64,000 nucleotides of DNA. Origin: Nostoc sp. UHCC 0702 (GTDB lineage: Bacteria > Cyanobacteriota > Cyanobacteriia > Cyanobacteriales > Nostocaceae). The notes under the pieces are model-generated. The model searched no databases. It was not told the origin of the DNA and worked only from the letters and a program-made list of their open reading frames with translations. A program made the position numbers and the translations under genes. Within the stretch, counting starts at the first letter, position 1, and the number at the start of each line of letters is the position of its first letter. Below are positions 16,896 through 24,907 of this stretch, one piece after another. The stretch spans positions 620,001 to 684,000 of the forward strand of contig CP071065.1 of assembly GCA_017164015.1 (NCBI GenBank). The letters run 5' to 3'.

Positions 16896-18377
16896 TCAAA
16901 TATCTAATAATCCATACCGCTTTTGTAAATCGAGTAACTTCATTCTTGCTTCGCCAGCGTTATCAGCCAAATCAGCAAATTCGACAAAGCGACGCAATTC
17001 TTTTCTTAACAAGTTACGCTCAATTTCTATGGTTTCTCGATCTAAGTCTGGTGGCAAGACTATCATATCAAATATGGTGGCGCGTTCTTTACCTGGATGA
17101 GGACGCAAAACTCGCCCCCGCCGCTGGATAAACTGACGAGGATTACCAGAACTTGATAAAATCACTGCTGTCTGAATTGCTGGAATATCAACTCCTTCAT
17201 CTAAACAGCGTATCGCCACCAAACCTTGCAATTCGCCGCTTTCAAATTGACGGCGTAAAATTTCTCTTTCTTGTAAAGGTGTTTGGGCTGTATAGGTAGT
17301 AACTTTGTATCCTAGTTCTACTCCTAAAATTTTCGCAACAGCTTTGAGTTGACGCAGCGATGAACGTTGCCCAACTTCTTGCGAACCATCACTACAATAA
17401 AAAAGTGTGTGTGTTGTGTCTTTGCGAGTTGCCATTAAATCTCGCAAAGCAATTAATTTATTTTCCGCCGCACCAATTAACCTCGCCCTTTGCATCAACA
17501 AAGGCTTTAAATCTTCATTGTCTTCAAAGTTTCCCGCTTGTGGATTTTCTCGTTCTCGATACAACAGCGATCGCCCGATTTTTTTTGTTAATTTTAAATA
17601 AGCAATACTTTCGGCTTCAGTTAATTCTACAAGTATTGGATAATACAAATAATGCACCAAAGCACCACAAGCGATCGCATGGCTCAAGGTAAACTCTGGC
17701 TGGAGAACTGGGCCAAAATAATCAAATAAAGATTGCGTCCCCCCATCATCAAAATACCTCTCTGGTGTGGCAGATAAAGCCAGTCGCAAACCTACGCGCC
17801 TTGGCAAACTTTCTTCTAACTTAGGCGCACCCAAATTATGTGCTTCATCGCCGATAATTAAAGTCTTGGCTGGAAAATACTTGAGTTGAGACTGAAACCC
17901 TTCTCCAATTAATGTGGAGTTGGTGGTAATTACCGTGACAAACTTCTGCGAACCAGAACGCAGATTATAAATTTGCGTCGAAAGTTGACTTTGCCAAGTG
18001 CGGAAATTATCGAAAGCTAAAATCGGTTGTAAGTTAAATTTTTCACATTCTCGCGCCCATTGGGTGACAAGATGGCGGTAGGGACACACCACTAACAATA
18101 CCTGTAAATTAATCTGCTGATATAATTCACAAGCGATCGCTAGTGCTGTGATAGTTTTACCACTACCAGTAGCCATTTTTAACGTACCTCTGCCATTGTT
18201 AGCAAACCAGTTGGCAATAGCTTGTTGCTGATATTGCCGCAATTGCAGAGATAAAGGTAATCTTGGACATCCTGGTAATGGTTGCCGAGCTTCATACCTG
18301 CCCTTACTTTCCCCTACAATTGGTAATCGCAGGCGAAAAAAGGGCAGTTGTTGCACTGAATTTGGCGTCAGGTACAT
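16896..18377 (-). CDS. DEAD/DEAH helicase, phosphorothioation-linked restriction type
   Basis: A superfamily 2 helicase of about 493 aa from the ATG at 18377. LRQYQQQAIANWF is followed by Walker A MATGSGKT (68-75), motif II GDEAHN, LALSATPERYF, and motif VI QFIQRRGRVLRPH. I recognise it as the family annotated as 'DNA phosphorothioation system restriction enzyme', which accompanies dnd genes in cyanobacteria. No separate nuclease motif is obvious to me. The frame stays open for 45 further codons upstream, to 18512, but that part lies inside the inserted IS and encodes its terminal repeat (ACASCVS), so I reject it. The insertion boundary is only about five bases from this ATG, so the native promoter and RBS have been displaced. 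Confidence 0.8.
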   Translation of the reverse strand: MYLTPNSVQQLPFFRLRLPIVGESKGRYEARQPLPGCPRLPLSLQLRQYQQQAIANWFANNGRGTLKMATGSGKTITALAIACELYQQINLQVLLVVCPYRHLVTQWARECEKFNLQPILAFDNFRTWQSQLSTQIYNLRSGSQKFVTVITTNSTLIGEGFQSQLKYFPAKTLIIGDEAHNLGAPKLEESLPRRVGLRLALSATPERYFDDGGTQSLFDYFGPVLQPEFTLSHAIACGALVHYLYYPILVELTEAESIAYLKLTKKIGRSLLYRERENPQAGNFEDNEDLKPLLMQRARLIGAAENKLIALRDLMATRKDTTHTLFYCSDGSQEVGQRSSLRQLKAVAKILGVELGYKVTTYTAQTPLQEREILRRQFESGELQGLVAIRCLDEGVDIPAIQTAVILSSSGNPRQFIQRRGRVLRPHPGKERATIFDMIVLPPDLDRETIEIERNLLRKELRRFVEFADLADNAGEARMKLLDLQKRYGLLDI

Positions 18378-18381
18378 AAAA

Positions 18382-19688
18382 TCAGGACTTACGCAACTGG
18401 CACAGGCGATCGCTAAAATTGAGTACAGATGTATTGAATAATGGACGCAACTGGCACAGGCGATCGCATTTCTACAAGACATATGTACTAGCAAAGATGA
18501 GCTTACTAACAAGGGGCTTGCGAAAATTAGTTAAAGTCGTGTCTCTGTGTGAAGCCTTGTTCAAATTATGAGAAAATAGAGTTAAGGATTCATAAAATAA
18601 ACCTTGTATTTTATGAGATTTACTAAACTTAACTATTGCCAATACTTGTTGAGCAGTCAGATTAATTATACAGTCACGAATTTGGCAGAGCATTTAGATC
18701 AGATCAGTCATGATAAAATTAACCGTTATCTCAAAAATGAAAAGTTAACACCTCGTTTGCTTTGGGATAATGTTAAAGATATCGTCCAAGTGAGTGATAC
18801 TGCATATCTAGTTTTTGATGACACGGTGCTGGATAAACGATACGCCACAGAAATAGAGACAAGTAAACGACAATATAGTGGCAACCAACATGGTGTAATC
18901 CAGGGTATCGGCTTAATAAATTGTATATATGTCAATCATGAAGAAGGAAAATTTTGGGTGGTTGACTATCGTATTTATGACCCAGACTCAGATGGTAAAA
19001 CTAAAATAGACCATGTAACAGAAATGCTGCAAAACCTTGTATATCATAAGGTTTTACCATTCCAAGCTGTGTTAATGGACAGTTGGTATGCCACAAATAA
19101 ATTAATGTTATACATTGATGGCTTAGGAAAATATTATTATTGTCCTTTGAAACGTAATCGACTTGTAGATGATACTAATTGTCTTGAAAATTATAAAAGG
19201 ATTGAATCATTATCTTGGAATGAGGAGGAGTTGATATCAGGTAAAATAATAAAAATAAAAAAGTTTCCTCAAGCTAAAAAAGTGAAACTATTCCGAGTAA
19301 CTGTCTCGACCGACAGAACGGATTTTATCGCTACAAACGATTTATCTCAAGATTCTACGGATGTTGTACAAAAAGTGTGTAAGGTTCGATGGAAAATTGA
19401 AGAGTTTCACCGCGAATTAAAGCAATTGACTGGCATTGAATCATGTCAATGCCGTAAGGGTCGTATTCAAAGAAATCATATCGCCTGCGCTATTTTAGTC
19501 TGGCTTCGGCTCAAAAATTTAGCTTATATAACTGGTCAAACAATTTATCAAATTAAGCATGGACTACTATCTAATTATTTAGTTCAGCAACTAAAACGTC
19601 CGGCTGTTCCTATGTTTATCGCGTAGTTGTTTAGGCGCACGGCGCGGTTACACCGCACCATTGCTTGTGACAGTTGCGTAAGTCCTGA
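18382..19688 (+). mobile_element. IS701-like insertion sequence, about 1.3 kb
   Basis: Perfect 18-bp inverted repeats, TCAGGACTTACGCAACTG at 18382-18399 and its complement at 19671-19688, bracket a single transposase gene. The subterminal ACGCAACTGGCACAGGCGATCGC occurs twice at the left end (18391-18413 and 18445-18467). I cannot define a clear target-site duplication. The element lies between the 5' end of the helicase gene and lexA. The same terminal sequence bounds MITE-like repeats elsewhere in the window (45.7 and 56.7 kb). Confidence 0.85.
18613..19626 (+). CDS. IS701-like DDE transposase
   Basis: A 337-aa transposase of the DDE superfamily, close to the IS701-type enzymes common in Nostoc and Calothrix. 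Candidate catalytic residues are Asp in LVFDDTVLDK, Asp in VLMDSWYAT and Glu in KIEEFHRELKQ. The frame is full length with no stop or shift, so the element may still be active. I start it at the ATG at 18613 rather than the TTG three codons earlier. The family call comes from motif spacing and general resemblance. Confidence 0.85.
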   Translation: MRFTKLNYCQYLLSSQINYTVTNLAEHLDQISHDKINRYLKNEKLTPRLLWDNVKDIVQVSDTAYLVFDDTVLDKRYATEIETSKRQYSGNQHGVIQGIGLINCIYVNHEEGKFWVVDYRIYDPDSDGKTKIDHVTEMLQNLVYHKVLPFQAVLMDSWYATNKLMLYIDGLGKYYYCPLKRNRLVDDTNCLENYKRIESLSWNEEELISGKIIKIKKFPQAKKVKLFRVTVSTDRTDFIATNDLSQDSTDVVQKVCKVRWKIEEFHRELKQLTGIESCQCRKGRIQRNHIACAILVWLRLKNLAYITGQTIYQIKHGLLSNYLVQQLKRPAVPMFIA

Positions 19689-19730
19689 AAATGTCACAAA
19701 CAAAGGCGATGAACCCTAATAACGAGTTAG

Positions 19731-19835
19731 GAGTTAGGAGTTAGGAGTTAGGAGTTATGAGTTATGAGTTAGGAGTTAGTAATTCAAAACTCAGCACTCA
19801 GCACGGGCTAAACGCCCCGCTACCGCTAACAGCAC
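19731..19835. repeat. STRR-type heptamer repeat and adjoining repeat
   Basis: GAGTTAG/GAGTTAT heptamers run head to tail at about 19732-19780. AACTCAGCACTCAGCAC and a second copy near 19829 flank a GGGCTAAACGCCCCGCTACCGCTAA hairpin-like repeat. These fill the space between the IS and the lexA stop. Confidence 0.8.
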
Positions 19836-19842
19836 TCAGCAC

Positions 19843-20448
19843 TCAATTGTAACCACGCCAAACGCCGATGAGGGAACCTTGCACCTGCACTTGCATAGCG
19901 GGGACTTCAATGGGGTTGTATTTAGGATTTGCCGGTTTAAGAATGACGCGATCGCTTTGTCGATAAAAACGTTTTAAAGTTGTACCGTACCCATCAACTC
20001 TAGCGGCGACGATGGTGCCATTTTTGAGATGTTCCGGTTCTGGTACTGGACGCAGAAATACTAAATCTCCATCAGCAATTAAATCTTCAATCATGCTATC
20101 GCCAGCTACCCGCAAAGCAAAGCTTTGGGGAGGTAATGAGAAATTAGAAAAGTCTAAATGATCTACAGCATCGGTAAACGGTTCTATTAAACCACCAGCC
20201 GCAATTGTGCCTAAAATTGGTACACCTTGTTTTGTACCACGTAAAATTCGTATGGTTCGCGCTTTCCCTTCAGTCCATTCAATATATCCTTTCGTGCGTA
20301 AATGTTCTAAACGACTTTGAATTGGTGCAGGTGACTTCAAGTTCATCGCTTGCATCATCTGGCGAATGGAAGGTGAATGCTGATGCATTCTGATATATTC
20401 TGTCAACCATTCATAAAGTTCTTTTTGAGCTTCCGTTAAACGTTCCAT
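19843..20448 (-). CDS. lexA: LexA repressor
   Basis: A 201-aa LexA/S24 protein. The winged-helix DNA-binding domain occupies about 1-65 (MERLTEAQKELYEWL, SPSIRQMMQAMN). The self-cleavage bond is Ala84-Gly85 in TIAAGGLIE, and the catalytic dyad is Ser118 (AGDSMIED) with Lys159 (TTLKRF), so autocleavage is expected. LexA represses SOS genes in many bacteria; in several cyanobacteria its role is broader. A canonical cyanobacterial LexA box lies 33-46 bp upstream of the start, so it should repress its own gene. Confidence 0.95.
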   Translation of the reverse strand: MERLTEAQKELYEWLTEYIRMHQHSPSIRQMMQAMNLKSPAPIQSRLEHLRTKGYIEWTEGKARTIRILRGTKQGVPILGTIAAGGLIEPFTDAVDHLDFSNFSLPPQSFALRVAGDSMIEDLIADGDLVFLRPVPEPEHLKNGTIVAARVDGYGTTLKRFYRQSDRVILKPANPKYNPIEVPAMQVQVQGSLIGVWRGYN

Positions 20449-20480
20449 AAATTTGTCGGGAGATAATTATAAATGTCTCT

Positions 20481-20494
20481 AGAACATTAGTACT
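20481..20494 (-). promoter_or_regulatory. LexA box upstream of lexA
   Basis: On the minus strand the sequence reads AGTACTAATGTTCT. This fits the published cyanobacterial LexA consensus RGTACNNNDGTWCB at every position. It lies 33-46 bp before the lexA ATG, as expected for an autoregulatory operator. Confidence 0.9.
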
Positions 20495-20591
20495 ACAAAA
20501 AAACTCCCATAACAAGATAAAAATTAGAAGTCTCAAGGATAAAGTGGGAAATTTAATTTTACTTTATCCTCTAAACCTTAGCCTTTAGCCT

Positions 20592-21512
20592 TCATTCTGC
20601 TCCTAAAATGCTGGCTAGCAAAGCTTTTTGGGCGTGCAAGCGATTTTCTGCTTGTTCCCAAACTCGTGATTGAGAACCTTCAATGACAGCTTCAGTAATT
20701 TCTTCACCACGATGGGCTGGTAAGCAGTGTAAAACAATTGCGTCTGGTTCGGCAAGACTTAATAACGATTCCGAAATTTGATAAGGTTGAAAAATTGGCA
20801 AGCGATCGTTTGCTTGTGTTTCTTGCCCCATACTTGCCCACACATCGGTGTAGAGTACATTAGCTTCTTTCGCTGCTAATTCTGGGTCATGAGTGAGAAT
20901 TACTTCAGTTTTATGATTAGCGATCGCGCGTGCTTGTTCGACAATGCTAGCATTTGGCTCATATCCATTAGGCGTGGCAATTTTAACATTCATTCCCACC
21001 AAAGCACAGCCCAACATGAGAGAATTAGCGACATTATTACCATCACCCACATAGGTCAAAGTTAAGCCAGCAAGAGTGCCAAAACTTTCTTGAATCGTCA
21101 ATAAATCAGCCAATACCTGACAAGGATGTTCTAAATCGGTCAGCGCATTAATTACAGGAATTTTGGCATAGTTAGCAAAAATTTCCAATTCCTGCTGGGC
21201 AAAAGTCCGAATTGCCAAAATATCCAGATATCGATCCAACACCCGTGCTGTATCCTGTACAGGTTCTCCCCGACTCACTTGGGTGACATTGGGGTTCAAG
21301 TCAATTACCTGTCCACCCAGTTGGTACATCGCCACAGTAAAACTGACTCGTGTGCGAGTTGAAGCTTTAGAGAACAACAAACCCAACACCTTGTTACACT
21401 GCAACTGCAACTGTTGTGATTTCAATTGCGTCGCCAATTGCAGGAGTTCTTGTAATTCCGTTGGACTGAGGTCAGCCAAACTTAAAAAATCTCGTCCGCT
21501 TAATGCTGCCAT
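20592..21512 (-). CDS. argF: ornithine carbamoyltransferase
   Basis: A 306-aa OTCase that transfers the carbamoyl group to ornithine to give citrulline in arginine synthesis. Visible motifs are FSKASTRTRVSF (carbamoyl phosphate loop), DLEHPCQVLAD and VLHCLPAHRGEEI (ornithine-binding region). I start it at the ATG at 21512 (MAALSGRDFLSL), which gives the normal family length. An in-frame extension to 21608 runs into a short repeat with IS-like ends and is unlikely to be translated. Confidence 0.95.
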   Translation of the reverse strand: MAALSGRDFLSLADLSPTELQELLQLATQLKSQQLQLQCNKVLGLLFSKASTRTRVSFTVAMYQLGGQVIDLNPNVTQVSRGEPVQDTARVLDRYLDILAIRTFAQQELEIFANYAKIPVINALTDLEHPCQVLADLLTIQESFGTLAGLTLTYVGDGNNVANSLMLGCALVGMNVKIATPNGYEPNASIVEQARAIANHKTEVILTHDPELAAKEANVLYTDVWASMGQETQANDRLPIFQPYQISESLLSLAEPDAIVLHCLPAHRGEEITEAVIEGSQSRVWEQAENRLHAQKALLASILGAE

Positions 21513-21568
21513 GCTTCCGATGTATAAAGAACAATTATGTATTTCTGTTCCTTGTCCAGAAATTGAAC

Positions 21569-21641
21569 AGGACTCACGCAAACAACAGCCGAAACCCTGA
21601 TTTTCCAAGTATCAAATAGGGTGTAGTGTTGCGTAAGTCCT
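21569..21641. repeat. 73-bp MITE-like repeat with IS701-like ends
   Basis: AGGACTCACGCAAACAACA at the left and TGTTGCGTAAGTCCT at the right form imperfect inverted ends that match the termini of the IS at 18382-19688. It lies 57 bp upstream of the argF ATG and could affect its promoter. Between it and tRNA-Thr (21642-21860) I see only AT-rich sequence. Confidence 0.6.
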
Positions 21642-21860
21642 ATGGAATTAGCTTTTGCTATGCATATTAATTTATCAACTTTCTCAGTGATTCAAATTAT
21701 TGATTTTTCGCTTTCGTCACATTTCTCATGCACAAGAGGAAATTACCCCAAGGTACTTACCTGCGTACCTCAATAAAATAGATTTAGCAATTGCTAGACA
21801 AATCGCTTGTTTGTGGTATGATAATAAATTGGTGGGTGTTTTGGAGCAATCACCAAGCTT

Positions 21861-21932
21861 GCCAGCATAGCACAGTGGTAGTGCATCCGACTTGTAATCG
21901 GAAGGTCGTCGGTTCAAATCCGACTGCTGGCT
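21861..21932 (+). tRNA. trnT: tRNA-Thr (UGU)
   Basis: The 72-nt cloverleaf has a 7-bp acceptor stem GCCAGCA/TGCTGGC and discriminator U. The D arm is AGCAC...GTGC, the anticodon loop CTTGTAA has anticodon UGU, and GTTCAAATC sits in the T loop. No CCA is encoded. The type III-like defence operon begins about 320 bp downstream on the same strand. Confidence 0.95.
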
Positions 21933-21951
21933 TTAAGAAATATCAAAAGCT

Positions 21952-22254
21952 ATGAACCGTGTCGATTGCCAAATTATTTGTCCGCGTTCACAAGTTAATG
22001 CCCGTACTGCTGAGTTATTGTCTCTGTGTCAGAAGCACAGGAGCGATCGCTTGAACTTGTAGAGTTTAATATGGAAAAGGCGATCGCATCTTTAAAGGCA
22101 GGTAAACCTGTGATTGCAGTCTGGTTGGATAAGATTTATTAGCGTATAGTAAGCAGGCTGAAAATTTAGAGCAGATCGCAAAAAATCTCCAACAAACTTA
22201 TCTTCATGCCCAGATAGATTGTACATTAAAAGCTCTGAGGCAAGGGAAATTGAT
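21952..22254 (+). pseudogene. possible frameshifted gene relic
   Basis: Between tRNA-Thr and the methyltransferase gene, protein-like stretches appear in three successive frames: MNRVDCQIICPRSQVNARTA from 21952, MEKAIASLKAGKPVIAVWLD from 22071, and YSKQAENLEQIAKNLQQTYL from about 22145. Each is closed by a stop. This looks like one decayed gene, but I do not recognise it, and chance open frames cannot be excluded. Confidence 0.3.
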
Positions 22255-24882
22255 ATGGCAAGGCAGAGAAAATCAGAGCAGAGGGAAATTGAGCAGTATA
22301 AGCATGAAAACAAGCAACGAGTCAATAATCCACCAATTGGGCTAGTTAACCCAAACACTGACCCAGAAGAGAGTGCTAAGAAGTATGCCTACGATCCTCA
22401 CCTTGATCCTCAGTTAGTTTGGGCTGGTAAAGCAGAGCATACCAGTTTTGAAGTGCCTACAGTTTCTCTGCACGTCCATGAACGTATAGATCCGCGCACG
22501 ATTATCGAGGCAGTGCAAAAGCGTAAGAATGAAAAGGTGAAACAACTGTCCTTATTTCAAACTTCAGAAGAAAATCCCCCAATTCGGCAGGCTATTGAAT
22601 TCTACAAGCACAAACATAACTGGACAAACCGCTTAGTTGCTGGAGATTCCCTTTTAGTGATGAATTCACTATTAACAAAGGAAGGCATGGCGGGACAGGT
22701 GCAAATGATTTATATTGATCCGCCCTATGGAATTCAATATGGTTCTAATTTTCAACCATTCGTGAATAAACGTGACGTAAAAGATCGTAATGATGAAGAT
22801 TTGACCCAAGAGCCAGAGACTATTAAAGCATTTAGAGATACTTGGGAGTTAGAAATACATTCTTATTTAACTTATTTGCGCGATCGTTTATTGCTTGCAA
22901 AAGATTTACTCCATGAAGAAGGCTCTATATTTGTGCAAATAGGTGATAAAAATGTTCATCGAGTTAGGTGCTTAATGGATGAAGTATTTGGCAGTCATAA
23001 CTTTTGCATGGAAATTGTTCTAATGAAAGCAAGTAGTCAGTCATCTAAATTATTGCCAGGCGTCAATGATTTCTTGCTATGGTTTGCAAAGGATATCAGC
23101 CAGATCAAGTATAGAGAATTGTTTACAGAATGTGACCCCATAGAAAATCCAAACGAGCGATATATTTGTGTTGAGACAAAAAATGGAGAACTTATTGATC
23201 TTTCTCTAGCACAAAAAACAGGCAAGCAACCATTACCAGAAGGTCGTATTTGTAGACTATGGCCAACATTTTCTCAAAGACGTGGCAGCGATAATTCATT
23301 TAAATACACATTTAATAATGTTGAGTATGAGCCGCCTGCAAGATATGGCTGGCAAACCACTATCACAGGTCTAAAACGTTTAGCAGATGCCGGAAGATTA
23401 CATCCTATTGGTAAATCATTACGATGGAAAGTCTATCATGATGAGTTTCCATACAAGACTTTAAATAGTACTTGGTTAGATTTAAGTCCAGGTGGATTTG
23501 GGGAACAGAGAATTTATGTTCTACAGACTGATCACAGAGCCATAGAGCGTTGTCTTTTAATGACAACTGAACCAGGAGATTTAGTACTAGATCCAACCTG
23601 TGGCAGTGGCACTACAGCGTATGTTGCAGAACACTGGGGAAGACGTTGGATCACTTGTGATACTTCTCGTGTATCTATTACCATTGCAAAACAAAGGTTG
23701 ATGACGGCAGTTTTTGATTCTTATGAATTAGCGAATTTCAAAGAAGGTTTAAAAGGAGATTTTAAATATAAAACAGTATCTCGTATTACGCTTAAATCCA
23801 TTGCCAACAATCCAGAAATTAAAGAAGGAATGGCAAAAAAAGAAATTGAGGAAGTGATTCAAAAACACGCTGCTAAGGAAATTCTTTACGATCAACCTCT
23901 AGTAGATAAATCAAAAGTAAGAATTACAGGGCTATTTACAGTTGAGTCTGTTCCTGCACCAACCGTTAAACCCCTTGATGATATTGAAAGGTTTGCGAAT
24001 CCCCCAGTAGCCGATTTATCTATTGCCCGTTCTGGGGAAACTTTAAGTCAGGCAGAATGGCGTGATGAACTACTAAAAACGGGAATTCGAGGCAAAAGCG
24101 GTCAATATATTCTCTTTTCAAGAGTCGAGTCTTTACCAGAAATGCGTTGGCTTCATGCTGATGCCGAAACTAAACCCAGTAATCAAGAAGATAATACTTA
24201 CCAAACCAGCAGTGGTATTGAAGAAAAGCCTATGCGTGCTGTTATTTCATTTGGCACAAAATATGCTCCTCTAGATCGACGCCAAGTAGAAATGGCAATT
24301 GAAGAAGCACAAACCCTGGTTCCTAAACCCAAGTTAATTATCTTTGCTGCCTTTCAATTTGATCCTGAAGCAGCAAAAAATATTGATGAAACTAACTGGC
24401 CTGGTGTCACTCTACTCAAAGTACAAATGAATGCGGATCTACTTACAGAAGACCTGAAGAAAAAACGTGCTAGCAACGAGAGTTTTTGGCTCATTGGTCA
24501 ACCCGATGTTGCACTTCGTCGTATTCATAGAGGAGAAGATACGGGTAAATGGGAAGTAGAAGTTCATGGCTTCGATTACTACAACACCAGAACCGGAAAT
24601 ATTGAATCTGGCAGTGTTGAAAAAATCACCATGTGGATGCTGGATACTGATTATGATGGCAGAAGTATTTTTCCTAGCCAAGTCTTCTTTCCAATGGCAG
24701 GAGAGAAAGATGGCTGGTCACGTCTTGCCAGAAATCTTAAAGCCGAGATTGATGAAGAATTAATAGATTCCTATCAAGGAACTGTTTCATTACCTTTTGC
24801 AATGGGTAATTATCAACGCGTTGCTGTAAAAATAGTTGATGATCGGGGAATTGAATCCTTAAAAATTATCCGGCTTACTTAG
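22255..24882 (+). CDS. type III-like site-specific DNA methyltransferase (Mod)
   Basis: An 875-aa N6-adenine/N4-cytosine methyltransferase. The catalytic motif is DPPYGIQYG (Asp155 onward) and the AdoMet-binding motif is LDPTCGSGTTAYVAEHWG at about 445, so the order is that of beta-class type III Mod enzymes. A long C-terminal region follows. I use the ATG at 22255 (MARQRKSEQREIEQ), which has AAGGG upstream; a TTG 36 bp earlier has no support. The gene opens a same-strand run of four genes that ends with a helicase-nuclease. It should protect host DNA; the target sequence cannot be read from the protein. Confidence 0.88.
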   Translation: MARQRKSEQREIEQYKHENKQRVNNPPIGLVNPNTDPEESAKKYAYDPHLDPQLVWAGKAEHTSFEVPTVSLHVHERIDPRTIIEAVQKRKNEKVKQLSLFQTSEENPPIRQAIEFYKHKHNWTNRLVAGDSLLVMNSLLTKEGMAGQVQMIYIDPPYGIQYGSNFQPFVNKRDVKDRNDEDLTQEPETIKAFRDTWELEIHSYLTYLRDRLLLAKDLLHEEGSIFVQIGDKNVHRVRCLMDEVFGSHNFCMEIVLMKASSQSSKLLPGVNDFLLWFAKDISQIKYRELFTECDPIENPNERYICVETKNGELIDLSLAQKTGKQPLPEGRICRLWPTFSQRRGSDNSFKYTFNNVEYEPPARYGWQTTITGLKRLADAGRLHPIGKSLRWKVYHDEFPYKTLNSTWLDLSPGGFGEQRIYVLQTDHRAIERCLLMTTEPGDLVLDPTCGSGTTAYVAEHWGRRWITCDTSRVSITIAKQRLMTAVFDSYELANFKEGLKGDFKYKTVSRITLKSIANNPEIKEGMAKKEIEEVIQKHAAKEILYDQPLVDKSKVRITGLFTVESVPAPTVKPLDDIERFANPPVADLSIARSGETLSQAEWRDELLKTGIRGKSGQYILFSRVESLPEMRWLHADAETKPSNQEDNTYQTSSGIEEKPMRAVISFGTKYAPLDRRQVEMAIEEAQTLVPKPKLIIFAAFQFDPEAAKNIDETNWPGVTLLKVQMNADLLTEDLKKKRASNESFWLIGQPDVALRRIHRGEDTGKWEVEVHGFDYYNTRTGNIESGSVEKITMWMLDTDYDGRSIFPSQVFFPMAGEKDGWSRLARNLKAEIDEELIDSYQGTVSLPFAMGNYQRVAVKIVDDRGIESLKIIRLT

Positions 24883-24907
24883 AAAATTAAATAATTAAAA
24901 TTTACCT

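Noticed and set aside
16896..18512. Extended helicase frame starting at 18512
   Set aside because: The first 45 codons lie within the IS and encode its terminal repeat; the ATG at 18377 is outside the element.
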